DNA of 64,000 nt from Berberis thunbergii (taxonomy: Eukaryota > Streptophyta > Magnoliopsida > Ranunculales > Berberidaceae). Both the position numbers and the translations under genes were made by a program. The stretch covers positions 34,470 through 98,469 of the forward strand of contig QNQO01010774.1 in NCBI GenBank assembly GCA_003290165.1. The letters are read 5' to 3'. The notes under the pieces were generated by a model. It was given only the letters and a program-made list of their open reading frames with translations. It was not told the origin of the DNA and made no database searches. The first letter of the stretch is position 1; each line of letters starts with the position of its first letter. This document shows, in pieces, positions 11,367 to 22,460 of the stretch.

Positions 11367-12422
11367 TTGGAAAAATGGGTTAAGTGGTTAAGTGTTGAGG
11401 TTGTGATCTATTAAATTTAAGGAGATGGGAAGAGTTATGTGTTGGAGAATGAGAGATAAATATGGTTCAGAAACGTGATCTATTGCGACATTATACTTCA
11501 AAAAGTTTTCTTACGTCCCATATGTATTTGGTTTAGAGATTTTATTTGTTGGATGGCTTAGATAAGTGGTTGAAGTAATAGCTAAGTACTAAAAAAATTA
11601 TCCTTGGCTGCAGCGAGAGGGTGTCCCCAAGTGGGTTCCCCCATGATTTGAGTACATTAAAAAATTGTTTAGTTTAATAAAAGTTTATTTTCAATCTTCT
11701 TGGAATGTATGATTTTTGTATGGCTATTGACAATTATTATTTCTGTCATTGTGATTTGTCCCTACTTTATTTTCAATGTAGTTTTATATGTAATTGCAAT
11801 CATTAAAAAAATGAATTGTTTGTTCCAAGTGATGTAAAACCTCAAAAATATATTTAAATTAATATCTAAAATAATAACTATAAAATTAAATGAAAATATA
11901 TACCATTAGACAAAATTTGAAGCTCACATAAACCATTTTTCTATGAAGATGTATAGGATCATATTATGTCTGCAAATTTCAGATTTTTTAAGCTTCAATT
12001 AGATACTTATCCTAATAATTTTGTGATTTTAGTTATATATTCTTGTTTTTCCCTTGCTAAGGTTATCGATATTGTAACTTTATTTTGGCTTAAAACTGGA
12101 TTACATTGGATTCAATTTTGTATAAACAATGTACTTTTAGTTGTATTTTTTTATTAATTACTAGATCGGGTAGGAATTTATTTTTTTTGCTTCGCCCTTG
12201 ATAACAAATAATTTGGTAAATTTGGTCTTTAGTAAATTTGGCTTTTTTTTTAAAAAAAAATACAAAAACCAACTACTAAAAGTTTTCTGAAATTTTTCGT
12301 AGTTTTATTCTACAATTTTTTGTGTTTTTTCGTAAGTTTCAGAGTTTTTTCTATTTATCATTTATTCTAAAATTTATTGATTTTTGAAACCACCCTCTAA
12401 TTCATCTAATTATTTATTGATA

Positions 12423-12424
<2 letters not shown>
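11367..12424. other. AT-rich unassigned sequence
   Basis: No domain, terminal repeat or RNA gene recognised. Mostly AT-rich, with a GC-richer patch near 11610-11645 that resembles nothing I can name. Confidence 0.35.

Positions 12425-12453
<29 letters not shown>
12425..12453. repeat. (TG)n microsatellite
   Basis: About 14 perfect TG dinucleotides in an AT-rich context. Confidence 0.95.
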
Positions 12454-12455
<2 letters not shown>

Positions 12456-12574
12456 TTTTTCATGTATCTCAAAATTTTTACGTTTTTTCTTTACAAACCG
12501 AAATATTTCTTAAAATCAAGATATCAAAATTAACTCAAAAAATGAAATCATAATCCTTGCATATAAGAGACTTG

Positions 12575-12780
12575 TGGTGACAACATTTAGAGGATAAACT
12601 CACTCCCCATTTATGCAAATGGGACCAAATTATTCTTCCCAAAGCTAAGGGAGGGCTTAATATTCCCAATTTAGAGATTAGGAATCAAGCAATGATGACC
12701 AAAACCTTATGGTATTTGTTGTCCAAACCTGAATCTCCATAATCCGTAATGTTTAAAGCATTATATTTCCCTTATAAATC
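12575..12780 (+). pseudogene. L1-like LINE fragment, RT C-terminal region, left half
   Basis: Translation gives KWDQIILPKAKGGLNIPNLE, then NQAMMTKTLWYLL and FKALYFPYKS, which is the conserved segment following the reverse transcriptase domain in plant L1-type LINE ORF2. One in-frame stop is visible. The reading continues after gypsy element A at 19555, so element A is inserted inside the LINE. Non-functional fragment. Confidence 0.8.
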
Positions 12781-13348
12781 TGATGATACATCAAAATAAA
12801 CTGATATCGCAGCCATACACGTGGCAGAGAACATCTATCATGAGGATTTGGCGTCCCATCTACTGGGCCGGCTCATAAAAACATAAAAAGGTTAAAAACA
12901 AGCATAAAGGCCCAAATTAGTCTCATTAAAGGAAGAAGTAATCAAAGCCCACACTCAGGCATGCACGAATCAAAGCCTGAATCCAGGCTTGATACGAGTT
13001 ATCTCATAAATAAGAGGAATGTTGCACAAAAAGAGTCGTGGAGGGAATTACGCCTCCATGGACACACCTCGATAAATGAAGAGACTGTTACAAGAAACAT
13101 TTCCTTCCATTGTACATCACATGCTTAAGTCACGCAAAAAATTAACCACGACCATTATAAAAGGTAGAGGGAACATTCGACAAAGGTATGCAACTTTAAC
13201 AAAGTTTTGTCCAAATTTATTTCATTCTTCAAATAGAGTCGCTGACTTAAGCATCAGAGTGCCTTCAACCACCAAAAAGGTAGTATTTGGCAGTCTAACA
13301 TCTAATTTCCAGGTCAAACTCATAGGAGGACGAGATTTGGATGCATCA
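12781..13348 (+). repeat. 5' LTR of gypsy element A
   Basis: Starts TGATGATACATC and ends GGATGCATCA; a TATA box (TTATAAAAGG) lies near 13155. It aligns with the 3' LTR at 19048 and the LTRs of element B. The 3' LTR lacks about 60 bp (from CACGAATCAAAG) whose edges carry a GCAC repeat. The PBS after this LTR is damaged: ATTTGCCACTGTCGAG replaces the longer form seen in element B at 35970. Confidence 0.85.
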
Positions 13349-13433
13349 ATTTGCCACTGTCGAGTTTCCTTTCTAAAAAGAAGATCCACAGTAACAAAGT
13401 TCACCAAAATCTGATAAACGATCAACAGAACAA

Positions 13434-14850
13434 ATGACACACTCTACATATCATCGACCCAGTGACAATCACATTAACCCTCCTACTGGTAACAATGTAT
13501 CACAAGCAGCTCACGAACAAGACGCAGCTAAGACCATCGGACCAATTGGACCCGACAATCGAGATCCACAGCACGCAGTAACTAACACAACCCAAACATC
13601 TGGTGACACTACCACGGATTCTCAGGTAAACCTACGTATGGTCTAGATGAACCACATGACGAGATGTTAGAAAAACTCATCCAAGAGTGCATTCAGTCAG
13701 CTGATACTATGCAAGTGTCGCCCCAGCAAAACTCCACCAATCGAACTCGAGAAAGCAACAAAGTTCCAGCAGAACCTCAATAGGGAAACCTCGAGAGCAA
13801 TGAACTTTCGCAGGGTAAGACTCCACAGAGTGACGAAATGCTTGCTGAAATACCGTTCAGAATCAGAGTTATTGATCCCAACGTATTATACAAACTAGCC
13901 AGCTGCAATTTTTCGACGCCTTCATGATAACTCTCATGCCAAAGAAGTTCACTCCATCAAAGTTTGAAGTATATGATAGCACCACTAACCCAATAGATCA
14001 CTTGAGGAACCACATGATGGTGTTGAAAGAGACTATAGAGTCAACCTTGTGCAGAACATTCCGAATAGTCTGACCTCAACATCAATGAATTGGTTCAACA
14101 GCCTACCACCGAAGTCAATAGACTCTTTCAGATGTTAGCCACCGCCTTTATCACAAGATTCATTGAAAGTCAGCGGAAGAGGAAAGGATCACACTACTTT
14201 CACCAACGAATGAGAATATGTCACTCGTTTCACCAACGAACTGACGATGATCGATGGAGGCAACCCACTACTTTCACCGCCGGGCTGAAAAATGCCATTT
14301 TTTTTACGCTCTCAACTTGGAACCTCCAAAAATCATGGCGATCCTATTGAAAATAGCCCAAAAACACATTTATCTCAAGGAGATGAAAGCCGCTAGGATG
14401 AAAAATGACCAAGAAAGGGAGAATCACAAAAAACAAGAAATGAGGGAAGAAAAATTACGAGATGACGGCCCCGGGAAGATAGCATTTAGGCGAAGAGACA
14501 TCCGAATGGTGGAAAAACCGAATCCAACCAGAGAGAATCTGGGAAGTTGCAGTCGGCGTGGCCTAGACATGAGCGGATAACCAGTGTGATGAAAAAGACA
14601 TACTAACCATACACAGTCCTGAAGACAAGCCGGTTCAATATATGGCGAATCGGGAGAACGTCAACTGGTCACTCAGAATGAGAGGAGCCCCAGAAAGAAG
14701 AGACAAAAGCAAGTATTGTTCATTCCACAAAGATTATGGGCATGATACTGAAGACTGCTACAAGCTGAAAGATGAAATTGAGCATTGGATTCAAAGAAGA
14801 CAACTTGATGAATTCATTGGAATGCCAGACAAGCAGCTTAAAGGAAAAAA
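13434..14850 (+). pseudogene. gag of gypsy element A, decayed
   Basis: A hydrophilic leader (13434-13646) is followed by a gag core near 13930-14060 with MPKKFTPSKFEVYDSTTNP and DHLRNHMMVLKE. Then come a stretch with FITRFIESQRKR (14140-14190) and the C-terminal motif KYCSFHKDYGHDTEDC plus KLKDEIEHWI at about 14705-14800. These are standard parts of Gag in this gypsy lineage. Several stops and frame changes separate them. Gag would package element RNA, but this copy could not give a full protein. Confidence 0.8.
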
Positions 14851-15159
14851 AAATGGCATATCCTCTGCCACGGGATCAAAAGAACAATCTATGGAACTAA
14901 TATACGCCTTACACTGCATGGCTAGGGGGACCAAAACGAACAACCCTAGCAAAAAAAACCTCGTGCTCAAGCAGATCTATATCGAAGTAGGAGTACTAAC
15001 ACTTTTTCCAATACTCAGAACATGGACAAGCTTGCGTCAATCAACTCACACAATTCAAGGACCCTACCGACAGATGCAATCCCAACCTGAATTATTGACG
15101 ATAAAATTGACGACAACAAACTCGATCAAACCTCGGCAAGCGATGATGAACACGGTGCT

Positions 15160-15340
15160 AACATGAGCATGATCAAACAGTTTGGTGCTGATGTGAGCAT
15201 GATTAAATAGTTTGGCGTTGATGTGAGCATGATCGGTCCAATCAATACTGCTCAGCTACGGGATCAGAAAGCACCCCGAGTTCATTATAACTACACTCAG
15301 CTACGGGATCAGAAAGCACCCTGAGTCCATTAACTACAGT
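15160..15340. repeat. short tandem duplications inside gypsy element A
   Basis: Three copies of a roughly 35-bp unit built on GATGTGAGCATGAT lie at about 15160-15240. Immediately after are two copies of a roughly 56-bp unit containing CAGCTACGGGATCAGAAAGC. Confidence 0.8.
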
Positions 15341-15689
15341 GATGAACAACGAAACATGATCAATAACAAATCTAACGACTGAAGACATAGATATACGAGA
15401 TAAAGCAACAAAGACATGAATCTCTAACGCGAGGATAGACATCAACCAAGCAAAGATCAGGAGGACAAAGCAAATCACCTGTCAATATAACATAACTGCT
15501 AAAAAAACAACCGTTAGGGATGGTCGGAATATCCAAAAAAAATATCAATAAAATTACAAATTCAGAATCCCCATTTTATGCGTAGACAACAGGATAAATA
15601 CGTCAAAACTCAGCCATACAAAAAATTGGCATGTAAATCCAAAAGAGATTGTGACACAAGTCGGATATATATAATAAACTTCTGGTTTG

Positions 15690-16500
15690 ATCAACCACGA
15701 AATAAAAGTTGGATGGACGAGTCAACTAAATATAAACAACTTTGGGTTAATTTGAACGTCAAACCAACGAAGTAAAAGTTGGACGAATGAGTCAACTAAA
15801 TAAAAGTAACTTCGGGTCGACTGAAACGTCAACCAATGAAGCAAAAGTAGGACGAACGAGTACACTACATAAAAGCAACTTCGGGTTGACTAGAACGTCG
15901 AACCAACAAAATAAAAGTTGGAAAAACAAGTCAACTAAATAAAAAAAACTTTGGGTCGACTGGAACGTCGAACCAACGAAGTAAAAGTTGGACGAACGAG
16001 TCAACTAAATAAAAGTAACTTCGGGTTGATTGGAACTTTAAACCAACAAAGTAAAAGTTTGACGAACGAGTCCACAAAATAAAAGCAACTTTAGGTCGAC
16101 TGGAATGTCGAACCAATGAAGTAAAAGTTGGTCGAATGAGTCAACAAAATAAAAGCAACTTCAGGTCTACTGGAACGTCAAACCAAAGAAGTAAATGTTG
16201 GACGAACGAGTCAACTAAATAAAAGCAGCTTCGGGTCGACTGGAACGTCAAACCAACGAAGTAAAATTTTGACTAATGAGTCAACTAAATAAAAGTAACT
16301 TCGAGTCGACTGGAACGTTGAACAAAACAAAGTAAAAGTTGGACGAATGAGTAAACTAAATAAAAACAAGTTCAGGTCTACTAAAACTTCAAACCAACGA
16401 AGTAAAAGTTGGACAAACAAGTCAACTAAATAAAAGCAACTTCGGGTCGACTGGAACGTCGAACCAACGAAGTAAAAGTTCGATGAAGAATGAGTTAACA
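15690..16500. repeat. 70-bp minisatellite, about 11-12 copies, in gypsy element A
   Basis: The unit includes GAACGTCGAACCAACGAAG, TAAAAGTTGGACGAACGAG and TCAACTAAATAAAAG and recurs every 70 bp or so (starts near 15763, 15830, 15900, 15969, 16040, 16110, 16180, 16250, 16320, 16391, 16461). Copies differ by a few substitutions. Element B holds only degenerate single-copy relatives near 50720-50960 (GGACGAATGAGTCA; GGACGAACGAGTTAG), so the array expanded in A or its lineage. Confidence 0.92.
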
Positions 16501-16941
16501 TAATTCAAAGAGCCTCCAACTAGTGCGCTAAATGAACGAACAAACCAACTTTCCCATAAAAGCTTTGAGACAAGCAACACAAGATCGAGACAACTCCGTC
16601 AGAGCGTAGGAGAATTCAGATCAATGAAATTCAGACAAGATAAAAAAATGTAGCTGTAAAAATCAAAGCTGGAGATACACAATGCAACTCATTTCGACAA
16701 TTGTGACTGACCTACAAAAGGTTTAGGCAACATGAACGAGTCAACAAGACGAACTACGAATACGAAGAAAAGTAAGAACACCAATGTAGGCAAGACGATT
16801 CATCCCGTCCATTATATGTCTAAGGCCATCATCAAGATGAAGGCTCGAATCCAACACAGACATCGAAGGCCTCTCCACCGACCGTCTGTGCCATTTGTTG
16901 ATCAGTCTACGTTTGCCATCCTGCACGTTAAGTTGGAAAAA

Positions 16942-18343
16942 CTAGCAAAACTTCCCGTTTGACTTAATCAGAATCTTTGCAGAGATAGTTTTCATCCAAC
17001 TAATCCACGGATGAAGGACGCAAGGCTTTGGAAGCACAGAGGAACCACCACCAACAGCTGGGAAGGAAGAAGAAACAACAAAAAAGTCGTCCTCACCCTC
17101 TCGCGTAGTAATCGCAGCAAAAGTAGAATGAGTCGTAGTCCCAATGAGGGTAGAAGAACCTAAGCAAGCATAGGAAGGCAGCACCTTCGCCACATTATCA
17201 ACAGGAGAAGAAAGAAAACGAGGACACTGCACCTCGAGAACTTGATCATGGTCACCAAGCTCCTTAGACTGAACAACCTCCAGTTGGAACATCTTATCCT
17301 TGATGGCTCTAGGATTGCCATTGGAGCACTCGGTAGCATCAGGACCTCCATAAGCATAAAGGAACCTCTTTTCTCCATCATCCAATGGGCGAATGGTCTC
17401 TTTTTCACTTCTTTCCAATGCAAACTTCATCTTTTCAGCCTCTTTCAGATATAAGCGATCCTCCCTTGTATCAACAGAACTCAAATAAGGAAAAACGCGA
17501 TAAGTATAATCGAGGAGCTGCTTTCTCTTTGGAACACGGTCGGAACTTATAAACAACCGCTTCGTCAGACTAACAGGCCTTAGAACCTTTCTTTTTTAGA
17601 AATTTGACCAGTAGCTCCAATGCTAACAGGAGCATTGAGATCCATAACATCCGAGGTAACTTTCCCATCAATGACAGCATTACCATTTCCTAGAAAAGCA
17701 ATGTGAGCATCAATCTCCACAGCTTGCCTCTCAATCAACAGAGCCCGTTCAGCTTCATTCATACTATACACACTGTTGCGCTCTACCATGACATCAGAAA
17801 AGAAAGTGTCCAAAGGAACCTCAAGAAACTGCAGAAAATGCTTACAAATTGAAGTAGCCAGAATGTGCAGAAGCATAGAACCAGTCCCATGACTAACCCT
17901 TGATATCATCGTTCAGATTACCAAAACAAGCAGGAGAACAAAAAAACAAATAATCTTGGTCACCAACAGACCGACCACTGAGTGCAAAGTTCTAGTAGTC
18001 AAAGGAATACCAAAAGAATGGCTCTCACATATGTGGAAACCATAACCCTCGAACCGTTTGGACCCATTTGAGTAGGAGGAATACCCAAAAAGTTTAAATA
18101 AGCCCAGAATAACTCTGAAGCTGGAATCAAATGTCGAATTGAAACATAAGTGGGTAAAATGCAATATACCCCATCCTCAGACAACAAGGATTGTCGTTCT
18201 GCCGAGGTAAAATGATCTCAAGGTCGGAAGGCAAAGAGTAGTCAGAACGGACACTATCCAAGGTCACCTGAGAAACCTTCTTGGGAGAAAAATGAGTTTC
18301 GCAAATAGCAAGCTGCTCACCATCGAGTAAGTCACTGGTAGGC
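16942..18343 (-). pseudogene. antisense ORF of gypsy element A (putative gypsy-type transposon domain)
   Basis: The minus strand encodes a start near 18343 (MPTSDLLDGEQLAIC), then LPSDLEIILPRQNDNPCCLR and MGYIAFYPLMFQFDIRHLIP with FLGIPPTQMGPNGSR. This pattern resembles the plant 'putative gypsy type transposon' domain (Pfam Transposase_28-like). Downstream pieces at 17909-17580 and 17556-16942 give a charged C-terminal part with EDRLYLKEAEKMKFALE. Stops and frame shifts interrupt it. In Retand-type elements an antisense ORF lies between pol and the 3' LTR; its role is unknown. Here it runs opposite to gag. Confidence 0.65.
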
Positions 18344-18457
18344 ATCGTGAATAGGCAAAAAAAAAAGACGATAGAAAGAAGAAACAACCCTAATTTCAAA
18401 GATGGTGTAAAAAAAAACACACCCGTCACGTTCCCCTTTATAGAACCTAACAACGAA

Positions 18458-19026
18458 GAGACTGCTCATGGGACAACGTGCGAGATACAATGGTGCTCAA
18501 AACTTCAAAAAATGTGTGTGAAAACGAACGGATAAACAAGTGATCGAAGCGACCGACCCACCAAAAGTTGCTAACAACATTAAATTCAAGGCAATGATAG
18601 AATTGAAAGACCAACCGTCACGAAGTTAGTGGGCACATCAACATACCAGACTGCTCATGGGACAACGTGCGAGATACAATAGTATGCAAAACTTCAAAAA
18701 ATGTGTGTGAAAACGAACGGATAAACAAGTTATCGAAGCGACCGACCCACCAAAAGTTGCTAACAACATTAAATTCAAGGCAATGATAGAATTGAAAGAC
18801 CAACCGTCACGAAGTTAGTGGCCACATCAACATACCAGACTGCTCATGGGACAACGTGCGAGATACAATAGTATGCAAAACTTCAAAAAATGTGTGTGAA
18901 AACGAACGGATAAACAAGTTATCGAAGCGACCGACCCACCAAAAGTTGCTAACAACATTAAATTCAAGGCAATGATAGAATTGAAAGACCAACCGTCACG
19001 AAGTTAGTGGCCACATCAACATACCC
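18458..19026. repeat. 189-bp tandem triplication upstream of the antisense ORF
   Basis: Three head-to-tail units start near 18458, 18649 and 18838, at a period of 189 bp. Each includes GACTGCTCATGGGACAACGTG, and units 2 and 3 are nearly identical. The block lies between the 5' end of the antisense ORF and the 3' LTR. Element B has a single diverged copy (about 53315-53490). Position suggests a promoter-like or leader region for the antisense ORF, but this is inference. Confidence 0.9.
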
Positions 19027-19047
19027 ACTAACTAAAAGGGGATTAGC

Positions 19048-19554
19048 CGATGATACATCAAAATAGACTGACATCGCAGCCATACACCTGGCAAAGAACA
19101 ACCATCACGAGGATCTGGCATCCCATCTACTAGGTCAACTCATAAAAACCCAAAAAGGTTAAAACCAATCATAAAGGCCCAAACTGGGCCCATTAAAAGA
19201 AGACTTAATCAAAGCCCAAACTCAGGCATGCACAAAAAGAGTCGTGGAGGGAGTTACATCTCCAAGGACGCATCTCCATGAAGGAGGAAACCGTTATGGA
19301 AAACATCTCCTTCCGTTGTGCCTCACATGCTTAAGTCACGCAGAGAATTAACCACGACCGTTATAAAAGGTAAAGGGAATATTCGACAAAGATATGCAAC
19401 TTTAACTGAGTTTTATCTAGATTTATTTCCTTCTTCAAATAGAGTCGCTAACTTAAGCATCGGAGTGCCTTTGGCCACCAAAAAAGTGGTTTTTGGCAGT
19501 CTAACATCTGTGTTGCAGGTCAAACTCTTAGGAGTACGAGATTCAGATGCATCA
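19048..19554 (+). repeat. 3' LTR of gypsy element A
   Basis: Starts CGATGATACATC (first base changed from T) after a polypurine tract and ends AGATGCATCA. About 60 bp shorter than the 5' LTR owing to one internal deletion. TATA box TTATAAAAGG near 19356. Confidence 0.85.
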
Positions 19555-20398
19555 ACGTCTATAGCTAAAAATAAATTAAACAGGCAAAACATATATTTTC
19601 AGGCTAGAGGTCTCAACTTATTAGTTGATCAATTTTCAAAGGTGTATTCCTAGATAGTTGGTGATGATACTAATATTAACTTCTAAGAAGAACCTTGGCT
19701 ACCAAACCATCAAAAGCTCATTTCATATGCCCAAAGAACTCCCCCTTAACAGATTCAGCTGGAACCCTTCCCTTTTTATTTCTACTTGCCTTCTTCCATC
19801 TCATTATCTATTCAAGTTCTCCTTTGTTATCCTAATATTACTCAAGATTCACCTACATGGAGTGTTACTAAATCAGAATATTTATATGTGGCTAATGCTT
19901 ATAGATTTTACTTCAAACTTCACAGTCCCAATTATCCATATTCATCTATTTAACCTCTTCATATCTTTTTTAATCCCTTAAACCATCCACCCCAAATGTC
20001 GTTGGCAGGTTTCGAACCCTGGACTTGGGATTCAATCCACTACAAGTCTACCATTGAGCTGGTACCCCATTGGCAACCTTTTCATATCTCATTACTCTCA
20101 TTAGTATGGAAAGCTAAAGTTCCTTAAAAAAATTATATTACTCTTATGGAAGACTTTTTATAGGCATACTTCCTATTGCTGATAAATTGAACAAGCATCA
20201 TATTAAAATGGACACTCATTGCAGCCTATGCAATTCTCCAAGTGAACCCACTACGCATCATTTTTCTATTGCCATGCTGCTTGACAACTTTGATTATCCT
20301 TTTGTTGTCTTGTTAATTGGGGGAAAGTTCCTTTTAATTCTTGTGAGGAATACACTTATTATAAAAATGTATTTGCGAATTATGCCAAAATTTCATAG
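19555..20398 (+). pseudogene. L1-like LINE, right half with zf-RVT region
   Basis: Continues the LINE interrupted at 12780. Near 19650 it reads VGDDTNINF then PWLPN, matching the W-x-x-G-D-G-x-x-I-x-F...PWL motif after plant LINE RT. Further on, SPTWSVTKSEYLYVANAYRF, then LVWKAKVP and HCSLCNSPSEPTTHHF form the zf-RVT domain with its Cys-x2-Cys and His residues. Multiple stops and a SINE insertion at 19967 make it non-functional. The 3' end near 20398 is an estimate, set by where copia-like LTR sequence appears to begin. Confidence 0.75.
19967..20080 (-). mobile_element. tRNA-derived SINE in the LINE
   Basis: On the minus strand it begins GGTTGCCAATGGGGTACCAG, has an A-box-like TACCAGCTCAATGG and a B box GGGTTCGAAACC, and ends in an A-rich tail (TTTTTT on the + strand). 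Perfect 9-bp target duplications, TTCATATCT, lie at 19958-19966 and 20081-20089. These two facts establish a retroposed short element rather than a tRNA gene. Same family as 34224-34340. Confidence 0.88.
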
Positions 20399-22393
20399 TG
20401 ATGGGTTTTAGGTTTAGACTTTGCAATGATTATTCAAAGCATATTCCACTCATGAAGACTAAGTCATAGCCACAATGATCGAAGCCAAAACAAGAAGTCA
20501 AGCAAGTCAATCTCCAAACAATTCCAAGAAGAAGGCAAATATCAATAATGCCTTGAAGACTAAAAACTAAGTTGAAGCAAAAAGACCGATGAGTCAAACC
20601 TAGGCCTGAATAAATAATGAGAAGATGTTTGAAGACATTTGGACATCAATTCCATGTCAAAGGGCCAAAAAAAAGAACAATAAGAAGATTCAAGACATTG
20701 GAGATGAAAGACAAAAATTGACCAAAAGTCAAAGACATAGTTAGACCAATCAACTAAAGTCAAACATCCAGGAAGGCTGAAGCAAGTCTCCAAGAAGGTT
20801 GAAGTCAAATAAGAATGAAAAAGTCTAAGAAGTTGACTTCACCAAATACATAGCTCATGTGAGAAAGAAATCTCCATACTTTGAAATTTAAATGGGATCA
20901 TAGTAAAGTCAACTACACTCCTTCTGAGGTCAACATCAGCATGTAGTCATTCTGAATATGGTTGTTCACGGAAAGCAAAGACTGACATCAGCAAAGTTGA
21001 CTTCACCCCTTCAGATCTATTCTATAAATAACGAAGCTTTTCATTTGCACATTTCAACTTAGGAGTTAAAAAGAAACTTGATAGAGCTATTGAAAAACAA
21101 TTTGAGAGAGCATTTCCAGCAAGAGAATAACAAGTTGCATCGCCAAGTTCAAGTAAAATCTCTCCATAAAAAAAATAGTGATATGTAGGGCTTGATTTGT
21201 GAGCTAAACCTAGGTCAAAAACTTTTTTTTATTTGAGATCTAAAATCCCAAGAGAGAAACTGTTTCATTATCACCCTGAATCTTCATACTTGTAAGGATG
21301 AAACCTCACTTCTATGCTAACAGAAGTGAGAGATCCGAGCTCAAAATTTTCTTTGGTCCATCTATTTGAGAAACATAGCTAGAGTAGCCCAACGAGTGTT
21401 AGATTGCTAAACTCATCTTACCCCATGTGGGGGTTTTTTTAATTTGGGGAGTGGATTTGTATGATTAAGTATCATCCGGTGATCCCAACTAGGTGGTAAG
21501 ACTTGGTTGTATTGCATTCCATGGTCAGTGATCCTTGGAAAATTGATAAGTTTAATGGAACACGGTCATAATATCATAAGGTATCTCCGTAATCCCAAGC
21601 ACATGCTCGTAAGCCTTGGTTGTGTTGCATCCCATTGGTGGTCGCCAAGGTATTTGTAAGACTCGCGGAGTAGAACACTCAGTTTGTGTTAGTAGTCTCG
21701 TCGGAGCACAGGAATTAGATATTTTGATATTGTGCAACGTTTATTGAGAGTGGAGTTTTCAATTAATCAAGTAATAGAAACTTGAGGCTTGCGAGCCCTT
21801 TTCATCGAGGATGTAAATAGTCAGATCTAATCAAGTTCCAACTTAGGTGAACCTTGTAACATCGGTGTCTTTGTGTGGTTTGTTTTCTTCTCCCCTTGAC
21901 TCTATTTACTTTACTTTTAGTTGCATGATAGATAGTTGTTTTACTTGTGCTATTTGATTGTTCATATAGATTTCACGGCTTGCATGCTTTATTTTTATTT
22001 GGGGGTTTTCAAAATCAACCTTGCACCACACACATCTTCTTAATCCAAGACTTGAATCTTGTTTCAAAACTATTTCAAATCAACCCATTTGATCCCAAGT
22101 CTTGAGACCAAGAGTTGAGCTCAAGTTTCTCATACTCTACTCTAGGATTTTTAGCCTAACTTCAAAGGTATTAAATTTCATCTTTGAAAAACCTATACTT
22201 AAAGTGTTTTATTGGTGTGTGAACTAAATTACAATTGAACTAACATGTCGGTGATTCATTTTTCGAGGTGTTGGTGAGATCATCTTTTGTTTGAACATTC
22301 TTACACAAATTTCTTCAAATAATAAACCATTTTTTAAAAAAATAGACTATTCACCCCTCTAGTTTTGATTAGCCTAGTGTTAGCACACTTTCA
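20399..22393 (+). repeat. Ty1/copia LTR-like region
   Basis: Ends ...GCACACTTTCA directly before a tRNA-Met-type primer-binding site at 22395, so the right edge is well supported. The left edge is only a guess: TGATGGGTTT near 20399 follows the LINE. A roughly 35-bp word (GTAAGMCTTGGTTGTRTTGCAT) is repeated near 21495 and 21610. No paired LTR is visible, so the element is incomplete. Confidence 0.55.
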
Positions 22394-22394
22394 G

Positions 22395-22408
22395 TTAGTA
22401 TCAGAGCA
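22395..22408 (+). other. tRNA-Met-type primer-binding site of copia element
   Basis: TTAGTATCAGAGCA matches the plant initiator-Met PBS TGGTATCAGAGC with one change (A for G), placed one base after the LTR end. Confidence 0.75.
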
Positions 22409-22460
22409 AGGTTTTCTATTTGGACTTAACATCCCGAGTTAGATCTAGTAAGTTTGCGAT

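Larger units (their letters stand above)
12781..19554 (+). mobile_element. gypsy element A, non-autonomous (LTR-gag-antisense ORF-LTR)
   Basis: Both LTRs are present (12781-13348 and 19048-19554), with gag remnants next to the 5' LTR and a polypurine tract (AACTAAAAGGGGATTAG) before the 3' LTR. No protease, RT, RNase H or integrase motif was found between gag and the 3' LTR. That space holds tandem repeats and an antisense ORF. LTR ends, PBS region and antisense ORF match gypsy element B, so A is a non-autonomous relative that would need enzymes in trans. The antisense ORF before the 3' LTR fits the Tat/Retand branch of Ty3/gypsy. No clear target duplication is seen. Confidence 0.85.

Noticed and set aside
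15690..16500. CRISPR-like array
   Set aside because: Units are contiguous 70-bp tandem repeats with no unique spacers, within a plant retrotransposon.
18618..18992. Two identical 61-codon minus-strand open frames
   Set aside because: They are simply the 189-bp tandem units read in one frame; no evidence they encode protein.
19985..20080. Minus-strand tRNA gene, from A- and B-box motifs
   Set aside because: Flanked by 9-bp target duplications with an A-rich tail and lacking a foldable cloverleaf by eye; it is a SINE.
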